Shown here: in pieces, positions 58,822 through 64,000 of the stretch
How the letters are laid out: every line of letters starts with the position of its first letter
Position numbering within the stretch: position 1 is the stretch's first letter
Origin: Chitinophagaceae bacterium
GTDB lineage: Bacteria; Bacteroidota; Bacteroidia; Chitinophagales; Chitinophagaceae
Assembly: GCA_014379965.1 (NCBI GenBank)
Contig: JACMKU010000138.1
Span: forward strand, 1-64,000
Reading direction: 5' to 3'
Length of the DNA: 64,000 bases
Made by a program: the position numbers and the translations under genes
Notes under the pieces: model-generated
What the model was told of the DNA's origin: nothing
The model's database searches: none
The model's input: the letters and a program-made list of their open reading frames with translations, nothing else

Positions 58822-60012
58822 ATGAAACTCTTGCTGCCAATATTATTGTTTCTCTCCCCGCTTCTTGGTAATTCCCAGGCGACCGGACTTGAACTCAGGT
58901 TTGATTTCTATGGCGACACTATCGAAATACCAGTAGATCAATCCGTCATCATACCATACGAGGAGGCGCTTTCATCTACCTCGATTCAACGGTTCAATGA
59001 TAGGATGGAGAAGAGCAACTATTCCCCGTTAATTGCGGCCTTGCTCAATTTTAAGAAACAGTACAAGCTTGACGATTGGCTTTATTACCAGCTCATTAGG
59101 AAGACGGCCCAACAGGTTAGCCCGAAAGCGGTAAACTATCATCGTTATACGCTGTACAAATGGTTTCTCCTGACCAGATCGGGCTACGAGGCCCTCCTGA
59201 GTATTTCGAGTGATAAGCTGCTATTTTATGTACAGAGTGATGATAATATTTACAACATACCCTATAGGGTAAAGGACGGGAAACAATATGTCTGCCTGAA
59301 TTATCATGACTACGGCACTATTGATTTTGCCGCAGTGGCATTTTCTGAGGTTAGTATTCCTTTCGCACAGGCGGTAAAGGGATTCTCTTACAAGGTTACG
59401 CACTTGCCAAACTTCCGTCCGGGAGATTATCTGGAGAAGGACCTTCGGTTCAATTACAATCAAAATGATTATTATTTCAGAGTCAAACTTAACCCTGCAA
59501 TAAAAACCATTTTCGCCAACTATCCCGTTGTTGATTACGAATCCTACTTCAATATTCCACTTAGTCGCGAGACTTATAAGTCGTTAATCCCTCTCTTAAG
59601 AAAGACGACCCGGGGCATGAACACTCACAACGGAGTAGATTACCTTATGCGTTTTACGAGGTATGCATTTCTTTTTGAGACTGATTCGGCTTCGTTCGGG
59701 AAGGAGAAGCGTCTTACACCCGAGCAGACGCTCTTATATGATCGTAGCGACTGTGAGGATCGCGCTGCATTGTTCTTTTATCTTGTTAAGGAGATATATA
59801 ACCTTCCGATGATCGTGCTGGCGTTTCCAAACCACGTAACGGTTGCTGTCAAGTTTGACAAGCCGGTGGGTAAGACAATACTTTATGCCGGAGACAGGTA
59901 TTCGGTGTGTGAACCCACTCCGCAAAAACAAGACCTTAACATTGGGCAACTACTGCCAGAGCTGACGAACTCACCCTATGAGATCGTGTATACGTATCGT
60001 CCGATGAATTGA
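58822..60012 (+). CDS. Exported transglutaminase-like protein
   Basis: A 396-residue exported protein: signal peptide (1-18, ending GNSQ) and a large N-terminal region of unknown fold (20-270), then a C-terminal transglutaminase-like (papain-fold) segment. The candidate catalytic residues are Cys311 in YDRSDCEDRAALFFYLV, His338 in FPNHVTVAVKF and an Asp in YAGDRYSVCEP, the usual Cys-His-Asp order and spacing. It may be a protease or peptidase, or a transpeptidase acting in the envelope; no homologue with known job comes to mind. ATG 58822 is preferred to TTG 58816. Confidence 0.75.
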   Translation: MKLLLPILLFLSPLLGNSQATGLELRFDFYGDTIEIPVDQSVIIPYEEALSSTSIQRFNDRMEKSNYSPLIAALLNFKKQYKLDDWLYYQLIRKTAQQVSPKAVNYHRYTLYKWFLLTRSGYEALLSISSDKLLFYVQSDDNIYNIPYRVKDGKQYVCLNYHDYGTIDFAAVAFSEVSIPFAQAVKGFSYKVTHLPNFRPGDYLEKDLRFNYNQNDYYFRVKLNPAIKTIFANYPVVDYESYFNIPLSRETYKSLIPLLRKTTRGMNTHNGVDYLMRFTRYAFLFETDSASFGKEKRLTPEQTLLYDRSDCEDRAALFFYLVKEIYNLPMIVLAFPNHVTVAVKFDKPVGKTILYAGDRYSVCEPTPQKQDLNIGQLLPELTNSPYEIVYTYRPMN

Positions 60013-60087
60013 CCGCTGATCGTCATGATGGTTATGATTAAAATGATTTTATCCTACTTTTCATAAAAAATCATGTTAATCTGCGGC
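60011..60087. repeat. ~80-bp ATCTGCG palindromic element, degenerate copy
   Basis: Left arm GACCGCTGATCGTCATGAT and right arm AATCATGTTAATCTGCGG are recognisable but the centre is altered (ATCCTACTTTTCATAAAAAA). Its left end overlaps the last nucleotides of the 58822-60012 gene. It fills the gap to the converging lipoprotein gene. Confidence 0.75.
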
Positions 60088-60088
60088 C

Positions 60089-60592
60089 CTACTTCTCTAC
60101 CCCCTCATTCGCAGGCTCAATTGCGTTTGTTTTTACACTCCCTAACCAATCTTTAAAAGCATCTGCAGTGCGGGTATAATAAAAAATGCCGTCCTTTATC
60201 AAATACACGTGACAACAATCGTCACATCGCGTGCTGAAATACAAAGTTTGAAAGACCTTACCCTTCGTAAAACACCAGATCTTTCCTTCACCCCTACAAT
60301 TACGTCGCCACTCTTCCCTTGCCCATTCCTGTGCAACCTGGTCCTGGAGGATCGATATAGGTTTTGTATCCGTGACTGATGCCTGGGTATAGTAACGTGT
60401 GTATCGAAGCGAGTCATTTCCATAAGGATCTTTATAGAATACCACTACGAGACTATCTGCCGTGGCTAACCGAGGATCGAGGTCCGCGATTCGGGCCGTC
60501 TTATCTACTGCCTGCCTGTTAGATGCATTATCGTTACTGCAACCCGCCGTAAGAGCGATCGCCAGTATTGTAAAGAAGAATTTTCCAAGCAT
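60089..60592 (-). CDS. Lipoprotein of unknown function
   Basis: A 167-residue lipoprotein (lipobox ALTAGC, Cys18). It contains four further cysteines near the centre and end (NCRGEGKIWCF and RCDDCCHVYLI), some of which may form disulfides. The RCDDCC motif resembles a metal or redox site but I cannot assign it. ATG at 60592 is chosen because the upstream open frame overlaps the terminator hairpin. It follows the beta-helix lipoprotein gene but is separated by a terminator. Confidence 0.7.
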   Translation of the reverse strand: MLGKFFFTILAIALTAGCSNDNASNRQAVDKTARIADLDPRLATADSLVVVFYKDPYGNDSLRYTRYYTQASVTDTKPISILQDQVAQEWAREEWRRNCRGEGKIWCFTKGKVFQTLYFSTRCDDCCHVYLIKDGIFYYTRTADAFKDWLGSVKTNAIEPANEGVEK

Positions 60593-60604
60593 AAATAAAA
60601 TGAT

Positions 60605-60633
60605 GAAGCCGCCTGCAAAACGCAAGCGGCTTC
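60605..60633 (-). terminator. Terminator hairpin after the beta-helix lipoprotein gene
   Basis: An 8-bp GC-rich stem (GAAGCCGC / GCGGCTTC), one mismatch, then a 3-bp stem (TGC/GCA) with an AAAAC loop. It lies 18 nt after the stop of the gene at 60652-62028; the minus strand tail is ATCATTTTATTTATG. Confidence 0.7.
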
Positions 60634-60651
60634 AAGATAGATACAAATGAA

Positions 60652-62028
60652 TTAATAGGTGTTCGTCTTCGGTGTGAAGCTCGTCCAACCCTGAAGCCAA
60701 TTAGTAGTTCCTACTGCGCCAGCAAATGTAGTGACCGTGAAATTGGGCAACTGGTAAAAGCTTGCGGCATTCTCCGCCGTAGCAGGACTTCCTGCCTTCG
60801 GTGAGAAATTAGGCGCCGTGAGCTGGAATGGATTCTCAAGCATGATGTCCGCTGCATTGTTATAAGTCTTGCAACTATCAACTCCTTCCGCCATTGTCTT
60901 CACCCCTGCGGCTGTGATCAGCGTTGTGCTGGATACCTTGTAAGGCTCGGTCACTGCATGCACGAGGTTATGACGGAATTTCGAACGTCCGTCGATATAT
61001 GATTGAGCTGTTGAATCGCTTTCAAACTGGAACCCACCTTTCGCGTATCCCATAAGGATCGAATTGCGTAAGACGAAGTGAGTGGAGCGGCGGAATCGTG
61101 TATTGAAATTGTGATTCGAAAGTGTACCGCCCGCGCCATTAGGACCGCAGAATGTGAAGTTGCTCATCTGTGGACGTGTACGTGGACTGGCTACAGTACC
61201 TGAGCCGTCGTTATCACATTCGATACCATTGCCGGCATCACCACCATCCACGAAAAGTGGATCGCGAAGAGAGATACCGAACTGGAGACGTCCCACAAAA
61301 CCGAAGTCAAAATCAAAATCATCGTCGGCCGTAGCGAAAGCTATTAGGTTTTTAGGATTGACAGTGCCTCCGAAGAACTCATAAGCGTCATCATTACCAT
61401 ACGACACCTGAATGTTCTCCAACTTTGTTCCGCTTCCCACGCCGCCACAGGTAAGACCGTTGATTTCAGAATTGGGATCGGCGGCAATACCCGCGAACTC
61501 GATCCGAACATATGTCAGTGATCCACTATTGTCAGCGACAACGCTTCCGCCGTATTCAGAATTGATACCGCCCTCTATGATAGGAGTAGTAGTACGATTA
61601 GTTGGAGCATTTCCAAGAAGAACAATTCCTCCCCAATCGCCCGGAGTACGAGTGCCAACCGACTTGCCAGAAGTGAATACGATAGGCTCCGTTGCAGTTC
61701 CCTCTGCAAAGAGACGAGAATTGCGTTCCACGATCAAAGCTCCCTTCTGGATCGAATCACTGACGATCACACTACCGGCTGCAATAGTGAGGACAGCACG
61801 GTTGTTGACAAATACATACCCTTTCAATGTATACTTTCCTTTGGGCAGTGTGACATTTTCATCAATAACACCGGTGATCACTTTACTGCACGAAATGATC
61901 TGTTCCTTGGTGCCAGTACAGCCAGAAGGACCGCCTCCATTGTTCACCGTGGAATCGTCGATGTTAACTTTTACGCAGCTGGTGAGAGCGATCGCAACAA
62001 CTGAGAATGCAAGAACGAGCTTTTTCAT
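60652..62028 (-). CDS. Right-handed beta-helix lipoprotein paired with a TonB receptor
   Basis: A 458-residue lipoprotein (lipobox ALTSC, Cys18). After a short linker (NNGGGPSGCTG) the body is strand-rich with repeating turns (KYTLKGYVFVNNRAVLTIAAGS, FTSGKSVGTRTPGDWGGIVLLGNAPTN, FGISLRDPLFVDGGDAGNG), consistent with a parallel beta-helix and no catalytic motif seen. Proteins of this build are typically found directly after TonB-dependent receptors, as here (35 nt). They are probably surface ligand-binding partners; the ligand is unknown. Confidence 0.75.
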   Translation of the reverse strand: MKKLVLAFSVVAIALTSCVKVNIDDSTVNNGGGPSGCTGTKEQIISCSKVITGVIDENVTLPKGKYTLKGYVFVNNRAVLTIAAGSVIVSDSIQKGALIVERNSRLFAEGTATEPIVFTSGKSVGTRTPGDWGGIVLLGNAPTNRTTTPIIEGGINSEYGGSVVADNSGSLTYVRIEFAGIAADPNSEINGLTCGGVGSGTKLENIQVSYGNDDAYEFFGGTVNPKNLIAFATADDDFDFDFGFVGRLQFGISLRDPLFVDGGDAGNGIECDNDGSGTVASPRTRPQMSNFTFCGPNGAGGTLSNHNFNTRFRRSTHFVLRNSILMGYAKGGFQFESDSTAQSYIDGRSKFRHNLVHAVTEPYKVSSTTLITAAGVKTMAEGVDSCKTYNNAADIMLENPFQLTAPNFSPKAGSPATAENAASFYQLPNFTVTTFAGAVGTTNWLQGWTSFTPKTNTY

Positions 62029-62063
62029 TTTATTTTTCTTTGTTTGGTATGTTTGAATAGTTG

Positions 62064-64000
62064 TCATTTCAGATCGAGGTTGTAGGTAAAGCCTACAGTG
62101 ATGGTTGTTCCCGGCTCATATGAACTGAACGTCCTGTCTGTAGCGCCGACATATACTTTTTTTGTATCCCTGTTCTCATAGGTAGTAACTCCCTGGTTCA
62201 GTATATCGCTAACCGTAAGTCGTATCTCTCCCTTTTTGTTCATGATCTTCTGGCTGATTTGAAAATCCACCAGGTCCCGGGGAGCCTCGTATATGTCGCC
62301 GAAGTCATTATTGCCTACGAAGGCGAGGCGTTGGCCAATGCGATTGTACAAGAGGGATACATTCGTTCCCTTGTCTCCATCGTATTGAAATCCTGCATTC
62401 ACCAGGTACGGCGACTGACCCTGTAATGGGCGCTCAGTGGAGGCGAGCTTATTTCCTGATGCATCTACATTTCCGAGTGTCACTTCGGAGAAGATCACCG
62501 ATACGTTTCCATTGAAGTATAATTTCTCCAGCCATGCCGCCTTCGACGAGAGGAATGACAGGTTCTTGCGAAACTCGGCCTCCACACCTATCAATTGTGC
62601 CTTCTCAGCATTTTGAAACTGGTATTGGCGACGCGTAGCTACGCTTGCACTGTTTAGACGCAGTTCGATTGGATCGGTAAAATCTTTATAGAATACGCCC
62701 AACGATAATAATTCACCGGCCTTTGGATAAAGTTCATAACGAATATCTCCATTGAGAATGCTACTCCGCTTTAGATTTGGTGTGCCCGATGTGGACGCTA
62801 TTTGTTCAAAATCGAAGAAGCTGAATGGTGCTATCTCGCGAAACTCGGGACGGGCCACCGTACGCGATGCGGCAAACCTGAGGTTTGTCTTCGTGTTAGG
62901 ACTGATCGTCAGGTTCATCGAAGGCAACACGTCGAACTTATCGGTGTTGATTACCTGGGCCTTGTCAGTTCCTGACTGATTCGACTTAAGGAACTGTTCG
63001 AAATTCTCGAAGCGTGTGCCCCAGACCAACCTCACCTTATTGCTGAGCTTGTTGTCAAACATGAAGTACCCGGCCGATAGCGCGGAGATACCATAGTATT
63101 TGTCCTGTGGATTTTGAAGGTCTGTCGTTAATTGGAATCCATTCCCACCGAAGTTGGATGGATTGAAGATTTCATCATATGGCAGCGCAAGCAGGCTTTG
63201 ATCCGTCGGTTCTTTATAGCCAAGAATGATTGAACTGAAGTCGCGTAATCTCAGCGTAGCGGCGCCTCCAACCTTGAGGCTCTGACTCTGCCTACCCAGG
63301 TTAAAAGGAATAGTTGCAGAGGCATTATAGCCAAATGTATTGTCCTTCAAATCACTCCAAAAGCGATTAGTGTTGTTGCCTCTAAGGTTAATATGGTAGG
63401 GATCCGAAGTACCAATGCTTCTGCCATAAGTCTGTACACGTAGATCAGGTTGTTGCTTATTGTTGAAGGCGTAGTTAAGGTTCCATGCGAACTTTATGTC
63501 CTTGAAGTCTAACTGGTGAGTACCTTCCAACTGCGCAGAGTAAAGACTACGTTGATTCAAGACGCTTGACCGCAGCTGAACGTCCTGCAAATTCTCTGTG
63601 TTGATACCAGTACGGCTATAGAAATTATCGTCGAGAAGCTGATTAAACAGGTTCTTGAATGCAATTTTGTGTTTCTTCTTCGTCCATGCGAAATTGGCAA
63701 CAGCACCCCAGCTCACAGTGTACTTATTTTGGTGATCCGTATAGTCAAAAAACTGCTGGCCATTGTCGCCTTTTTCGAATAATTCCTTAGTTGCGTCGAA
63801 TATAAGGGTCGACGTGCGGTACGTGAGACCGATGATGGAACCGAATGTCCCTCCGTTCTTTCCTCTAATGGCATTCGACCAGGTAAGGGTGTATTGTTGA
63901 ATGGGTGCTGCTGTTGATTTTTTCTCCTTGTATACATCATTGTTGAAAGAGCGCGCCACTTCGATCTGTTCGGCTGCGCTGAGCCTGCTGAAGTCTGAAT
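62064..64000 (-). CDS. TonB-dependent receptor, C-terminal part (gene continues beyond the window)
   Basis: At least 645 residues of a TonB-type outer-membrane receptor; the 5' end lies past base 64000, since the frame stays open to the edge with no start needed (a GTG at 63959 is internal). What is seen is the barrel: repeating amphipathic strands, NLRFAASRTVARPEFREIAPFSFFD (a conserved TBDR segment) and a terminal strand ...TITVGFTYNLDLK ending in a hydrophobic/charged pair. Expected missing parts are the signal peptide, the regulatory-like domain and the plug. It heads an operon with the beta-helix lipoprotein downstream. Confidence 0.92.
   Translation of the reverse strand, partial: SDFSRLSAAEQIEVARSFNNDVYKEKKSTAAPIQQYTLTWSNAIRGKNGGTFGSIIGLTYRTSTLIFDATKELFEKGDNGQQFFDYTDHQNKYTVSWGAVANFAWTKKKHKIAFKNLFNQLLDDNFYSRTGINTENLQDVQLRSSVLNQRSLYSAQLEGTHQLDFKDIKFAWNLNYAFNNKQQPDLRVQTYGRSIGTSDPYHINLRGNNTNRFWSDLKDNTFGYNASATIPFNLGRQSQSLKVGGAATLRLRDFSSIILGYKEPTDQSLLALPYDEIFNPSNFGGNGFQLTTDLQNPQDKYYGISALSAGYFMFDNKLSNKVRLVWGTRFENFEQFLKSNQSGTDKAQVINTDKFDVLPSMNLTISPNTKTNLRFAASRTVARPEFREIAPFSFFDFEQIASTSGTPNLKRSSILNGDIRYELYPKAGELLSLGVFYKDFTDPIELRLNSASVATRRQYQFQNAEKAQLIGVEAEFRKNLSFLSSKAAWLEKLYFNGNVSVIFSEVTLGNVDASGNKLASTERPLQGQSPYLVNAGFQYDGDKGTNVSLLYNRIGQRLAFVGNNDFGDIYEAPRDLVDFQISQKIMNKKGEIRLTVSDILNQGVTTYENRDTKKVYVGATDRTFSSYEPGTTITVGFTYNLDLK

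Noticed and set aside
1-64000. tRNA or rRNA genes, prophage or insertion-sequence transposase
   Set aside because: No cloverleaf-like segment with TTCGA-type arms and no transposase, integrase or phage structural motif was found in any frame.

Overview
The window is a piece of a Bacteroidota chromosome, most likely order Chitinophagales (family Chitinophagaceae). The evidence is two SusC/SusD pairs, the type IX secretion protein PorZ, OMP_b-brl_3 type receptors, a DUF5777 barrel, many N-terminal lipoboxes, and Bacteroidota-type promoters (-7 box TAnnTTTG, sometimes with a TTG about 20 bp upstream) without clear Shine-Dalgarno sites. Nearly all of the DNA is ordinary core genome. I see no prophage, transposase, CRISPR array, rRNA or tRNA.

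Layout. 1-7230: membrane protein, membrane-anchored glutathione peroxidase, aldehyde dehydrogenase, then a rightward run of envelope and redox genes (iron-permease-like protein, M23 peptidase, peroxiredoxin, DUF5777 barrel). 7384-15304: birA facing rsfS-ftsH-LUD protein, a gamma-glutamylcyclotransferase-like gene, lpxH plus a secreted protein, an MscS channel and a CxxS thioredoxin. 15389-24564: merR and M23 divergent from alaS, then a double-PDZ protein, gatB and a TlpA-like lipoprotein. 24789-36126: two leftward SusC/SusD systems (nutrient uptake, substrate unknown) with no carbohydrate enzymes or regulators beside them. 36354-46868: RND/MMPL exporter, porZ-recO, an amidohydrolase / di-haem peroxidase / cytochrome c operon, prfA. 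47062-53480: small-RNA candidate, vanZ, ECF sigma with anti-sigma, gcvH, a large TonB-type receptor, a cyclophilin. 53666-64000: serS, an M43 metalloprotease, alkane monooxygenase, a transglutaminase-like protein, and a beta-helix lipoprotein downstream of a TonB receptor that runs off the right edge.

The most unusual feature lies between the genes. At about 17 intergenic sites there are arrays of short degenerate words repeated in strict register (mostly 7 nt, also 6, 8 and 9 nt). They are often paired as inverted arms that could form very long hairpins. Different sites use different words (CAATAGG, GGAATCG, GTTTAAC, ATACTAG, CTCGCT/GAAACA, GAAGTCCG, TTGATTGGG), yet the architecture is the same. 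Two sites carry copies of one ~148-bp element with perfect 35-37-bp terminal inverted repeats and related interiors. A separate ~80-bp palindromic family occurs four times, and one site is a nested ~335-bp palindrome.

Further points: several genes have a TAnnTTTG box only 4-5 nt before the start codon, suggesting leaderless mRNAs. There is a candidate ~93-nt small RNA at 47285-47377 and two unannotated single-helix microproteins.
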